Source: an uncultured Pirellula sp.
Lineage (GTDB): Bacteria > Planctomycetota > Planctomycetia > Pirellulales > Pirellulaceae
Direction of reading: 5' to 3'
Length of the DNA: 64,000 nucleotides
Assembly: GCA_903858115.1 (NCBI GenBank)
Contig: CAIOHR010000410.1
Coordinates: 1-64,000 of the forward strand
In this document: positions 26,164 to 35,103 of the stretch, piece after piece
How the letters are laid out: each line of letters opens with the position of its first letter
Position numbering within the stretch: position 1 is the stretch's first letter
The notes under the pieces: generated by a model
The model's input: the letters and a program-made list of their open reading frames with translations, nothing else
Told to the model about the DNA's origin: nothing
Databases searched by the model: none
Program-made: the position numbers and the translations under genes

Positions 26164-26706
26164 TCAGCGACTTCTTGATAGGAAGACACTCAGGATAAAC
26201 CCGAAAAAGCTAGCAAAGCCAACTCCCAGGCATGTGTACATTTTGGGCGCTGCGGCTTCGAAACCGCGCTTGTATCGAAAGTAGGTTGGTGTTTCTATAT
26301 TCATCAGTCCGTTGTCGGCCAGGTTATTCCAAGTGTCCCATGTGCTGGCTGGGGAAAGTTCGTCCAATCCGACCGTCATATCCTTGATATAGTCCTCTTC
26401 GGTCATTTTGAGGTCGACAGGAAATGTCCAGCGCTCGTAAGCCATGATTCCGCCGTAGCTCAAAAAGCCGATGCTGAGAAGCAAGAGGATTCCTGCAATC
26501 ATTCGCAATGCCAAGCTCGGCCCGCGAGAAACGTGCTTTCGGGCGATGGGACTGCTGGAAGCCGCAGGTTCCAAGCTGTTCAAGTGACGAATCGTCGGCA
26601 CTTCAACCGATGTTCCGCATTGAGGGCAAGGTAACGTCATCCCCGCTTGGCTGCGGCTGATGGGGATTTTCGCCCCGCACGAACAAGGTAATAAAAATTG
26701 ACTCAT
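26164..26706 (-). CDS. Membrane protein with N-terminal zinc-ribbon motif
   Basis: 180 residues. The first 32 contain CSCGAKIPISRSQAGM and CPQCGTSVEVP, a zinc-ribbon-like pair of cysteine knuckles. Two membrane segments follow: LRMIAGILLLLSIGFLSYG near 68-86 and a C-terminal GVGFASFFGFILSVFLSR. The central part is hydrophilic and acidic (TEEDYIKDMTVGLDELS). No family is recognised. It converges with the TIGR00266 gene, 30 bases apart. Confidence 0.65.
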   Translation of the reverse strand: MSQFLLPCSCGAKIPISRSQAGMTLPCPQCGTSVEVPTIRHLNSLEPAASSSPIARKHVSRGPSLALRMIAGILLLLSIGFLSYGGIMAYERWTFPVDLKMTEEDYIKDMTVGLDELSPASTWDTWNNLADNGLMNIETPTYFRYKRGFEAAAPKMYTCLGVGFASFFGFILSVFLSRSR

Positions 26707-27612
26707 TGGCTAGAAAAACGCTATCGGTTTGAAAAAGAACGGATGAAGCAGGGTCGATTCTATCCTGCATCACATGCTACCTTACCCGTACGTGAACCGA
26801 TAGGCTTCGGTTTTCTGCCAGACAGTGGCGTTTTCTTTGAAGCTGACGACCTTTTCGAAACCTGCAGGCAGGAGCTCCGTGCTTGAAGGATTGCTTCCAG
26901 GAAAGTTGTTGCAGTCAGACAACCAAAGCCTATGGAATATTCCTGATACTGGTGGCTAGACCGAGGCATTCATCCAGTTAGAATGGTGGAGCTGTCAGTC
27001 GAGTCCCTCGGTGGGATTAGATAGTTACTAGCAACACCATAAAGTCGGTTACAGAGCGGTCGGTTCACGAATTGTTCTTGTAACCCGGGCCCGGCACACC
27101 TCAACACTTGCTGAATCGTTCGCGTCAAATAAATTTCCAGCCAGTTTCATTCTCGGTTGGCTATCCATAAAGAACACGACCGCTGATCAGAAGTTAGTTG
27201 CGTCTGTGAAAACCCCTAGGACTGTTTCGTGTTGAAAGAAGAGATAGCATCACGGATGAGACCGGTCGTGTTCCGCAAATGCAGAATGAGCGAGAGCTTG
27301 TTTCCACTCACGAAATCCCATTTCGTTGAGGTCTCCATATTGGAGTCCGACGGCAATGTGGATGAAAGAGTAGTTTGAGGAGTGAGTGACTGCTTCAGAA
27401 TGTCTGCTGCAGTACGACGTGTGCGAGGGATGCAGCAAATTTTAGTTATTCGTAAATATTTACCAATTGTTATCGGAGAGACGTTCGCATTCAGAAAGGT
27501 GCTATAGTTCCCTTGCCTCGCTAAGGCAGGGGAGAGACGCAAATCGCGTCCACTCTAGCTGCGGATCGATTTTCCTGTTCGGGGGGAATCTCTTTGCGGC
27601 GCTGCAGAGCGG
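26707..27612. other. 906-base region without a supported gene
   Basis: No open frame here shows a recognised motif or a ribosome site. Minus-strand frames at 27216-27542 (108 codons) and 27250-27438 (62 codons) overlap each other in different frames; at most one could be real, and neither is supported. A possible sigma-gene promoter and leader lie near its right end. The rest shows no clear RNA structure. Confidence 0.5.
27500..27508 (+). promoter_or_regulatory. Possible extended -10 promoter of the sigma factor gene
   Basis: TGCTATAGT, with TG one base before TATAGT (27503-27508), matches an extended -10 at five of six positions. No good -35 was found at the normal spacing. A small hairpin around TGCCT...AGGCA follows at 27513-27530 in the presumed leader. 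The transcript would start about 100 bases before the longest open frame. Confidence 0.3.
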
Positions 27613-29259
27613 ATGACGCGGTTTGAGGTCTCGGACCATGCTGACATACGAGCACTCCGATCCTCCATTCATTTCGTGGTTTCAGGAGCTATTACCTTGT
27701 TCGACGGCCTGTTGGATTTCGATGATGATTTGCCTCGCAGCGCTGACGACTTGGATGGCCTTCGCAAACTGTCGCTAGAGGAGGAAGGTGATGATCTGGG
27801 CGACGCGGTTGCCGATGTCGTAGTGCCAGAGGACCAAGTTCAGCTAGACAGCGACGATGATTTGCTGTCCGGCATGGACGAAGTCGAGACTTGGTCGGAT
27901 GATCCGGTTCGAATGTATCTGACGCAGATGGGCGAGATTCCCTTGCTCACACGCCAAGAAGAAATTCGACTCGCGAAAAAAATCGAAGTCACACGACGTC
28001 GATTCCGTACCAAGCTACTCGAGTGCGATTATGTGGTCCAGTACGCCTTCAAGATACTCAAGCGTGTTCATACAGGCGAATTGCCATTCGATCGCACGGT
28101 ACAGGTGTCGGTTACCGACAAATTAGAGAAGGATCAGATATTAGGAAGATTGCCAAACAATCTCAAAACACTCGACGTTCTACTCAAGCGAAATCGTAGA
28201 GATTATCGCAACGCCCTGAGTAAGAATTTGCCTGAGAAGAAAAGAGTAGAAGCTTGGCAGTCTCTCGCACGCCGCCGTCGAAAGACGGTTCGTCTGATCG
28301 AAGAACTAGGGCTGCGAACACAACGAATCGAAGCGATGATCAACGTTCTTGAGCGTCTGAGCAATCGTATCGATGAAATTCTCCATGATCTAGCAACACT
28401 CAAATCGTATCAGGTAGCCCCCTCACAAGTGGCCCAACTGAAACGTGAGTTCCGTCAGATCCTGGTTGCAACCCAAGAAACCCCATCGTCGCTCCGCAAT
28501 CGTGTTGCGATGGTGAAAAAGGTCTTCACTGAATACCAACGCGCGAAGAAACAGCTGAGCGAAGGCAATTTGCGTCTTGTAGTTTCCATTGCGAAAAAGT
28601 ATCGAAATCGTGGCCTTAGCTTTTTGGACCTGATCCAAGAAGGTAATGCCGGGTTGATGCGGGCTGTGGACAAGTTTGAGTACCGACGCGGGTTTAAGTT
28701 CTGCACGTATGCCACCTGGTGGATACGGCAGGCGATTACCCGTGCTGTTGCAGACCAAAGCCGAACCATTCGGATTCCCGTTCACATGGTGGAAACCATG
28801 TCACGCGTCCGAAATGTTTCCCGGCAATTGCTGCAAGAACTTGGTCGCGAGCCAACGCTTGAAGAAACTGCACGTCGCGCTGAGACGACTATCGAAGAAG
28901 CGAGACGGGTGCTGGCGATGAGCCGTTACCCAATTTCGCTCGATCGACCTGTCGGAAACAGCGAGGATAGTCAATTCGGGGATCTGCTCCCGGATGGTAC
29001 TGCCGAAAGTCCTGCTATTGGTGCAGCACAAGAGATGTTGCGATTGCGAATCAACACCGTCCTCAAGACGTTGAGTTACCGCGAACGTGAAATCATCAAA
29101 CTGCGCTATGGTTTGGGTGACGGTTACAGCTATACGCTGGAAGAAGTTGGACATATTTTCAAAGTGACACGCGAACGCATCCGTCAAATTGAAGCAAAAG
29201 CGGTTCGAAAACTTCAGCAACCCAGCCGTTCGCAAGAACTCGTCGGCTTCCTCGACTAA
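27613..29259 (+). CDS. rpoD: Primary RNA polymerase sigma factor (sigma-70, RpoD/SigA type)
   Basis: 548 residues from the ATG at 27613. A TTG at 27697, with AGGAG 8 bases upstream, is a good alternative start giving 520 residues beginning LFDGLLDFDDDLP. The N-terminus is very acidic. Region 1.2 is clear (DDPVRMYLTQMGEIPLLTRQ near residue 95), then a basic non-conserved region of about 200 residues, then region 2 (NLRLVVSIAKKYRNRGLSFL, TYATWWIRQAITRA near 375), region 3 and region 4 with VTRERIRQIEAKAVRKL. The ending SRSQELVGFLD is typical of a primary sigma. It directs most transcription from -35/-10 promoters. A strong terminator follows. Confidence 0.95.
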   Translation: MTRFEVSDHADIRALRSSIHFVVSGAITLFDGLLDFDDDLPRSADDLDGLRKLSLEEEGDDLGDAVADVVVPEDQVQLDSDDDLLSGMDEVETWSDDPVRMYLTQMGEIPLLTRQEEIRLAKKIEVTRRRFRTKLLECDYVVQYAFKILKRVHTGELPFDRTVQVSVTDKLEKDQILGRLPNNLKTLDVLLKRNRRDYRNALSKNLPEKKRVEAWQSLARRRRKTVRLIEELGLRTQRIEAMINVLERLSNRIDEILHDLATLKSYQVAPSQVAQLKREFRQILVATQETPSSLRNRVAMVKKVFTEYQRAKKQLSEGNLRLVVSIAKKYRNRGLSFLDLIQEGNAGLMRAVDKFEYRRGFKFCTYATWWIRQAITRAVADQSRTIRIPVHMVETMSRVRNVSRQLLQELGREPTLEETARRAETTIEEARRVLAMSRYPISLDRPVGNSEDSQFGDLLPDGTAESPAIGAAQEMLRLRINTVLKTLSYREREIIKLRYGLGDGYSYTLEEVGHIFKVTRERIRQIEAKAVRKLQQPSRSQELVGFLD

Positions 29260-29307
29260 AATCTCTTACTCATTTCGTGAGTGACATCCTAGTATCGTAA
29301 AAATTCA

Positions 29308-29347
29308 AGGCTCTGGTGTTTGAATGCAAATGCCAGAGCCTTTTTTT
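29308..29347 (+). terminator. Rho-independent terminator of the sigma factor gene
   Basis: Stem GGCTCTGG (29309-29316) pairs exactly with CCAGAGCC (29333-29340) and is followed by seven T. It lies 50 bases after the stop codon and is the clearest terminator in the window. Confidence 0.92.
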
Positions 29348-29474
29348 GTGCGAGAGGGAACCCCAGTGCATAGAGCAAACTGGTGCGTCCACCTTGCTAC
29401 CCCAATGCACAGGCTGGCAAGCCGGCGTCTGATTCTCTATTCGTAAGTCGCGATTCCCAATTCGTTCTTATCTT

Positions 29475-29610
29475 CGTTACTTTGACAGGCTGGAAGCGCT
29501 GGAAGCCATCCCGCATGTAGTTGTCTTCTTTACTTTGACAGGCTGGAAGCCTATCCCACATGTAGTTGTCTTTATTGCTTTGACAGACTGGAAGCCTATC
29601 CCACATGTTT
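29475..29610. repeat. Tandem repeat, three copies of a unit of about 45 bases
   Basis: TTTGACAGGCTGGAAGCC-like units recur with TTGACA at 29482, 29535 and 29580. Each is followed by a CCCACATG or CCCGCATG segment, and the first two then by TAGTTGTC. The first copy carries an extra GCTGGAAGC, so its period is 53 rather than 45. A related ACAGGCTGGCAAGCCGG sits at about 29407. The repeat unit contains CTGGAAGCC-type words seen in dispersed planctomycete repeats, but its origin is unknown. Confidence 0.75.
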
Positions 29611-29751
29611 TGGTTTGGAACCATGGTCCTTTTCGGATTGTTCAGCCGGGCTTGCAAAGTAAGAAGCGAGGATTCAAACTTGTTCGCGTAAGCACACGCA
29701 CGCTACACAGATTCCTTTCTTGCTCGTTCTATACACTCAAAAGATCCTTCT

Positions 29752-32367
29752 ATGCTTCGCTATGCTCTGACTGTATTCGTCAGTGCGTTCTTGCTGTTCC
29801 AAGTGCAGCCGCTTATCGGTCGTTTTATTCTGCCTTGGTTTGGTGGAGGGCCATCCATCTGGACAGGCTGCATGCTGTTCTTTCAGGCTGCCCTGCTGGC
29901 GGGCTACCTATACGCTCACCTACTCTGTGCTCGACTATCGCTTCGTGCACAAGCATGGACGCATTTGTTCGTCGTCGGCTGCTCCGTTATGCTGCTGCCG
30001 ATTGCACCCGATGAAGCGTGGAAGCCTACGGAAGACCAAGCCCCTTTGTCGCGAATACTCCTGCTTCTGCTGGCAACCGTCGGCGGTCCCTACTTTGTGC
30101 TCGCTTCAACTGGTCCACTGATGCAAAAGTGGTTCAGCCAGACGTCACCGGATCGATCACCCTACCGTCTGTACGCTTTGTCGAACATCGGATCACTGTT
30201 GGCTCTGTTGAGTTATCCGTTCGTCTTTGAACCGTGGCTTGCATTGCACACGCAAGTCCTATCATGGACAGCGGCCTACCTGGCGTTCGCTGGTTTCGCT
30301 GGTTGGTGCGCCGTGGCTGTTTTGAAACAATCGAAAAATGTCGTTGTACCCGCGCGGCAAGCCGAGTTCGTGAAGCCGCTTATGCAAGCAGCTAAACCAA
30401 GCATTCTGCAAGTTTTGTTGTGGCTCAGCTTGTCCGCTTGCGGTTCCGCAATTCTCTTGGCAACAACAAACCAGCTTTGTATCGATGTGGCTACGGTTCC
30501 GTTTCTTTGGATCTTGCCGTTAAGTATCTATCTTATTTCATTCATCATCTGCTTCGATCAGCCGCGGTGGTACGATCGCAGAGCTTTTGGCTTGTTGCTC
30601 TTGGTATGCGTTCCGCTTGCCGCCAGAGCGTTATCGTCTGGCGCCGATCTGGACCTCATTAAACAAGTGACCATTTTTTCCGCAGCGTTGTTTGCTTGCT
30701 GCATGTCGTGTCATGGTGAGTTGGTCCAGTCTCGTCCAGATCCAAAGTATTTAACATTGTTCTACCTTGCCATCTCGGCGGGTGGTGTCTTGGGCGGTCT
30801 CTTTGTAGCAATTGTTGCTACCAATTTGTTTACGGGATATTGGGAGTACCCAATTAGCCTTGTTGCTTGCTGCTTATGCACATTGCTCGCCAAGTGTTAT
30901 CAACGTGTTTGGATACCGAAACCGTCGATTGCATTTTGGACTTGGGCTGGAGGGGCGATCGCAACATTGATTACCGTCATCGCTCTGATCTGGCTTCCCC
31001 ATAGAAAATCGCTAACGGAACTCGATGAAGTTGGGATGTTTGGGGGATTGGGAATCTTGATATTGATTGGGCTTGTGCTCATTGGCATAACGACTGAAAA
31101 GCGGTCAACCCTTTGGGTATGGTACGGGTTAGCGGCATTGCCGATTGCTTGGGCAATCGGATGGGGCATGGGACGAATTCCCCATGTAATGACTCCTCGC
31201 ATCATCAGTTTGATAGCAGGTGTTTCGCTTCTTGCGTTCAGTGTTAGTGTGGCCACCTTTTGGGGACTTCGACGTCGCAGCGAAGTGGTGCAAGGTCTAT
31301 GGATCCGATTGTTAATCTTTTGTTACGCGGGTAGTCTGCTTGGTTTAGCTTCGTATCAGAAGATAATTACCAATCAGCAATGTTTCATTCTTTTGTCGAT
31401 AGGACTTGTGGCTATCGTCGCCGAGTGGGCTCTCTCTCGTTTGCGCTGGACACGAGGTTGGTCGCTTGGTCTATGGTACTGGCTGCCAATGGGAGCATTG
31501 ATCGGTCTGCTCGGTTATAACCTCAAGCGAGTGACTGATGCCAGCATGGTAGAAGTTGTGCAGCAGTCACGCAATTTCTACGGTGTTTTGAATGTCGAGT
31601 ACGATCAGGATACGATGCCCGCACGATACGAGCTCACGCATGGTCAAATTCAACACGGATGTCAGTTTGATGATGAGTATTGGAAGACTCAACCGACAAC
31701 CTATTACGGTGAAGTCAGCGGATTGGGCTTGGCGATTCAGACGGCCCGCGAACGTAAAGGGGAGTCCGGTTCTATTCGAGTCGGCATCGTCGGATTAGGA
31801 ACCGGCACAATCGCGGCGTATGGCGAGGCCAACGACAGCTTTATTTTTTATGAAATCAACCCAGCCGTGCGTGACCTGTCTGGTCGTTACTTTACTTATC
31901 TTCAAGACACGGAGGCTACGACGCAGGTCAAAATTGGTGATGCACGGATCGTGATGGAGCGTGAACTAAAGAACGGTCAACGACAACAGTTCGATGTACT
32001 AGCGATCGATGCCTTCAGTAGCGATGCAATCCCTGTTCACTTGCTTACGGCGGAATGTGGCGAGCTCTATCGGCAGCATGTTGCGGAAGGAGGCATTTTA
32101 GCAATCCACATTTCGAATCGCTTTCTCGATTTAGGGCCGGTAGTGCGGGGCCTTGCTGACAAGCTTCATTGGCATTCAGTACGAATCGAGAATGACGACG
32201 ACAACGAGAAAGGTGTATTTAGTTCGACCTGGGTGCTGCTAACGTCTGATGCAGAGTTGGCAAGTCAACTCGAAACGAGTGTTCAATTTAGTCCTTGGTC
32301 AGTGAACGCGCCGAAACTGCTTTGGACCGACGATTATTCGGGCCTATGGAGGATTTTATCGTTCTAG
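29752..32367 (+). CDS. Membrane protein with C-terminal spermidine synthase-like domain
   Basis: 871 residues. The N-terminal 600 contain many membrane helices; the opening FLLFQVQPLIGRFILPWFGG is typical of the membrane-fused spermidine synthase family. The C-terminal 250 residues are a Rossmann methyltransferase-like fold: YGVLNVEYDQD near 615, SAM-type loop GIVGLGTGTIAAYG near 680, an acidic FYEINP, and LAIDAFSSDAIPVHLLTAE near 755, where the catalytic Asp of aminopropyl transfer would sit. Whether it makes polyamines is unclear; most such fused proteins are uncharacterised. No decarboxylase gene is nearby. The start at 29752 matches the conserved N-terminus. Confidence 0.85.
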   Translation: MLRYALTVFVSAFLLFQVQPLIGRFILPWFGGGPSIWTGCMLFFQAALLAGYLYAHLLCARLSLRAQAWTHLFVVGCSVMLLPIAPDEAWKPTEDQAPLSRILLLLLATVGGPYFVLASTGPLMQKWFSQTSPDRSPYRLYALSNIGSLLALLSYPFVFEPWLALHTQVLSWTAAYLAFAGFAGWCAVAVLKQSKNVVVPARQAEFVKPLMQAAKPSILQVLLWLSLSACGSAILLATTNQLCIDVATVPFLWILPLSIYLISFIICFDQPRWYDRRAFGLLLLVCVPLAARALSSGADLDLIKQVTIFSAALFACCMSCHGELVQSRPDPKYLTLFYLAISAGGVLGGLFVAIVATNLFTGYWEYPISLVACCLCTLLAKCYQRVWIPKPSIAFWTWAGGAIATLITVIALIWLPHRKSLTELDEVGMFGGLGILILIGLVLIGITTEKRSTLWVWYGLAALPIAWAIGWGMGRIPHVMTPRIISLIAGVSLLAFSVSVATFWGLRRRSEVVQGLWIRLLIFCYAGSLLGLASYQKIITNQQCFILLSIGLVAIVAEWALSRLRWTRGWSLGLWYWLPMGALIGLLGYNLKRVTDASMVEVVQQSRNFYGVLNVEYDQDTMPARYELTHGQIQHGCQFDDEYWKTQPTTYYGEVSGLGLAIQTARERKGESGSIRVGIVGLGTGTIAAYGEANDSFIFYEINPAVRDLSGRYFTYLQDTEATTQVKIGDARIVMERELKNGQRQQFDVLAIDAFSSDAIPVHLLTAECGELYRQHVAEGGILAIHISNRFLDLGPVVRGLADKLHWHSVRIENDDDNEKGVFSSTWVLLTSDAELASQLETSVQFSPWSVNAPKLLWTDDYSGLWRILSF

Positions 32368-32396
32368 AGGTAGGCAAGTGATCTTGATGGGTAAGA

Positions 32397-32461
32397 ATCG
32401 GCGGAGCGATCCACAACTTACTTCGACTTTGTTTTGCGGGATCGGCGGAGCGATCCACAAC
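32397..32461. repeat. Direct repeat of 21 bases
   Basis: ATCGGCGGAGCGATCCACAAC occurs at 32397-32417 and again, unchanged, at 32441-32461. It lies between two convergent genes. Each copy has an internal GATCG/CGATC half-palindrome. This looks like part of a dispersed intergenic repeat. Confidence 0.75.
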
Positions 32462-32526
32462 ATTTGCTAAGCCTTCGCACCAGCTTTGACATGACTTAGA
32501 CGATGCAAGCCTTGCAAACTATCCGT

Positions 32527-33021
32527 CTAGCGTGTTTTGATGACACGAGTCTTTGGAATACTGTCGTGCCATCCGATCGGAAATCCCTTGTTCCCAAAAA
32601 AGCTAAATGCTTCAAACGGAATAAATCGACATGCCGAACGACCGAGGCATTGCCCAAACGAAGGAACTCCTCCTGTTTCCGTGACAACCTTTGTTCCCAT
32701 GATCAACTTTCCAAGCGTCATGCCGGTAGTCATTTCCAAAATGCAGTAGTAAGCCAGCGCGACCAACAATCCGATCAAAGTAGCGATGATTTGAGCGATT
32801 GAGAGCCCCTGTTGTGAAAGTTGCCCCCCTCCAACAATCGCGGCCATTAATCCGACCCCAACACCGACCCCTGTATTGATGAAGTAGAGAAGTATGTTGT
32901 CGATAATATTTGTCAAAAATCGCTGCATCTGAGAAGCTAATGGAAGGTCTCCAGGTGCGTTTAGATTCTCGGTTAACGGGTCATAGGCACCTGAGGCAGA
33001 ATACGGATTACTCGAGGACAT
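32527..33021 (-). CDS. RDD family membrane protein
   Basis: 164 residues. The RDD signature begins at ASQMQRFLTNIIDNILLYFI, with Arg and Asp in the first helix, followed by a second helix near residues 78-96 and the conserved ILEMTTGMTLGKLIMGTKVV after it. RDD proteins are small membrane proteins, some linked to transport of ions or polar compounds; the function here is unknown. The N-terminal 27 residues are polar. It lies downstream of the DUF885 gene on the same strand. Confidence 0.85.
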   Translation of the reverse strand: MSSSNPYSASGAYDPLTENLNAPGDLPLASQMQRFLTNIIDNILLYFINTGVGVGVGLMAAIVGGGQLSQQGLSIAQIIATLIGLLVALAYYCILEMTTGMTLGKLIMGTKVVTETGGVPSFGQCLGRSACRFIPFEAFSFFGNKGFPIGWHDSIPKTRVIKTR

Positions 33022-33049
33022 AAAGCGTTCTTTCTCTTTCAGTCAGTTG

Positions 33050-34852
33050 TTACTTGGTCATTTGTTTTTCAGCCCAAGTGTCTAGTCTACCTTCCAGAAT
33101 TGTTAGCGGCATCCCCCCATCCTTCAAGATCTGATGATGAAACTCTGCTAAGGAGAATTTGTCTTTCAGTTTCTTTTCATAGCGAGCACGCAACTCCCGC
33201 AGTTTCAACTGACCGATTTTGTACGATAACGCCTGACCTGGCATGGCCATATAACGTTCTATCTCTGCTACTGCCGCTTGCTCGGAGATTGCTTCGTTGG
33301 CCATCATGTAGTCGATCGCTTTTTCTCTCGACCATCCCTTTACATGCAGACCGACATCGACCACCAAACGAATGGCACGATGCATCTCGTCCCCTAAAGC
33401 TCCGATCTTTTGCTTCGGATCCGTGTAAAGCCCTAACTCTTCTCCCAACGTTTCGCAGTAAAGAGCCCAACCCTCACCGTAAGCTCCATACCAAAGAAAC
33501 TTGGCAAACTCTGGAAGTGACGCGTTCTCTTGTTGAAGAGACACTTGATAGTGATGGCCTGGAATCGCTTCGTGGAGAAACAGCGACTCCATGCCACTGG
33601 TCACGTTGAATTTGCTGACTTCAGGAATCGGTACATAAAAAATTCCTGGTCGGCGGCCATCGGAGGAGCCTGGCATATACTCAGCACTTGCGGTCGCTTC
33701 TCGAAAAGCCTCGGTGCGTCGAATCTCGAATCGTGTCTTGGGTTTATTGAGGAACAATCGATCGAGTTGTGGTTCGATCTTTGCTTGAATCGATGCAAAG
33801 TCAGCTAGGACTTGTTTCGCTTCTGTGTATGGCATCAAGGCTGGATTCGAACGCAGGTCGCTGAAGAACTCGGGAAGTGAACCTTGAAAGCCCATCTTCG
33901 CTTGGGTGGCCTTCATCTCGCCCAAGATTCTCGCGACCTCCGATTCGCCGATCGAATAAATTTCATGCGGAGTCAACGCCGTGGTTGTCCAATATCGCAC
34001 CCAATATCGATACTGTTCTTCACCTCCTGGCAAGGAGCTGAGACCTGATGTGGCTCTTGACTTTGGGAGATATTCCATTTCCAGAAATTTGCCAAACTCT
34101 TTGTAAGCGGGGATCAGTTTGTCTCGCAACGCCGTTTCGAACGCACGCTTGAGACGATCTTGATCGTCTCTAGAAAAAGTATCGGGCAAGCTCTTGATAG
34201 GCCCCCAAAAAAGACAGTCCTCGATTTTCTCAGAAGCGATCGAAGGGTCGGAGAACTGAGGAATCATTTTGACCACCAAGGATCGTGGCAACACATAGCC
34301 GTCGCGAATACCGGTTTGGAACTGATCCTTGGCTGCTCGAAGCCAGATGCAGAATCCATCGATCCGCTGAAGCCAGGACTCGTAATCTTTGACCGACTTG
34401 AACGGCTGGCTCCCCGTTCCACTTCCCAGTTGACCAAAGAACAAATGCAGCCCGTCGAACTGATGAAGTGGAATTCGCTCGTGCTGAAACGTCATCCCCT
34501 CCAGCCTGACCTCCAGTTCATACTTCAATATCTTGGCCATAAGCTGCTCCACTTCGGTGCAACCTCGTTGATCGACAGCGGCAAGTTTCTCCAATGTAGA
34601 CCGATAGAACTGTCGCTCCTTGGCGAGGAAGTCTGGAGCGATATCGATCATCAATCGATCGTTGTAGCGATTGTCACCGAAGTTCGTCGCTTCAATGGGA
34701 AAGAGGGTCAGATAAGTCTCATGATACGAGCGGAGGACTTCCTGCATGGCTCGCGAAGCGGATGAATCTTCGGCATAGACATTTCCCATGATGCACAAAT
34801 AGCCCGATACATAAACTACCGCTCGGACGATTCGCAATAACGACTCAATCAT
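33050..34852 (-). CDS. DUF885 family protein (putative zinc metallopeptidase), exported
   Basis: 600 residues. The N-terminus has a signal-like hydrophobic segment (VRAVVYVSGYLCIMGNVYA) suggesting export. DUF885 motifs are clear: FLHEAIPGHHYQ near residue 435, whose HE..xxH arrangement is the putative zinc site, and GEGWALYCETLGEELG near 465 with a possible third ligand. The family resembles M32/M2-type peptidases in layout, and some members act on peptides. The 28-base spacing to the RDD gene suggests a shared transcript. Its substrate is unknown. Confidence 0.87.
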   Translation of the reverse strand: MIESLLRIVRAVVYVSGYLCIMGNVYAEDSSASRAMQEVLRSYHETYLTLFPIEATNFGDNRYNDRLMIDIAPDFLAKERQFYRSTLEKLAAVDQRGCTEVEQLMAKILKYELEVRLEGMTFQHERIPLHQFDGLHLFFGQLGSGTGSQPFKSVKDYESWLQRIDGFCIWLRAAKDQFQTGIRDGYVLPRSLVVKMIPQFSDPSIASEKIEDCLFWGPIKSLPDTFSRDDQDRLKRAFETALRDKLIPAYKEFGKFLEMEYLPKSRATSGLSSLPGGEEQYRYWVRYWTTTALTPHEIYSIGESEVARILGEMKATQAKMGFQGSLPEFFSDLRSNPALMPYTEAKQVLADFASIQAKIEPQLDRLFLNKPKTRFEIRRTEAFREATASAEYMPGSSDGRRPGIFYVPIPEVSKFNVTSGMESLFLHEAIPGHHYQVSLQQENASLPEFAKFLWYGAYGEGWALYCETLGEELGLYTDPKQKIGALGDEMHRAIRLVVDVGLHVKGWSREKAIDYMMANEAISEQAAVAEIERYMAMPGQALSYKIGQLKLRELRARYEKKLKDKFSLAEFHHQILKDGGMPLTILEGRLDTWAEKQMTK

Positions 34853-35103
34853 TCAAAACTCAATTCTGGATATGTTGGGGCCGGGTGCAATTCACTGGGG
34901 CAGTTCCGTTCGAACAATGTCGATCTTGACAATGACACTGCCGGCAAAAGTAGCAGGCTCGCTCCGTCGTGCCGTCCGCTTTTGGACACTTGCCGGGATT
35001 CTAGGTGCACGGCATATGAAATGTGCCTACTGCTTTGACTTTTGCCGAAACTGTCAGCAATGTCGGTTACAATCGTAGCACAGCGTTTCCCCTAACACCA
35101 CGA

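Larger units (their letters stand above)
29260..29751. other. Intergenic region with terminator and tandem repeats
   Basis: 492 bases between the sigma factor and the spermidine-synthase-like gene. The first part holds the terminator; 29475-29610 holds the repeated element described separately. Short open frames across the repeats are not supported as genes. Confidence 0.6.

Noticed and set aside
27216..27542. Minus-strand frame of 108 codons in the gap before the sigma factor
   Set aside because: No motif, overlaps another frame of similar quality, no ribosome site; left as unassigned sequence.
34160..34765. Plus-strand open frame of 201 codons
   Set aside because: Antisense to the DUF885 gene, which has clear metal-site motifs.
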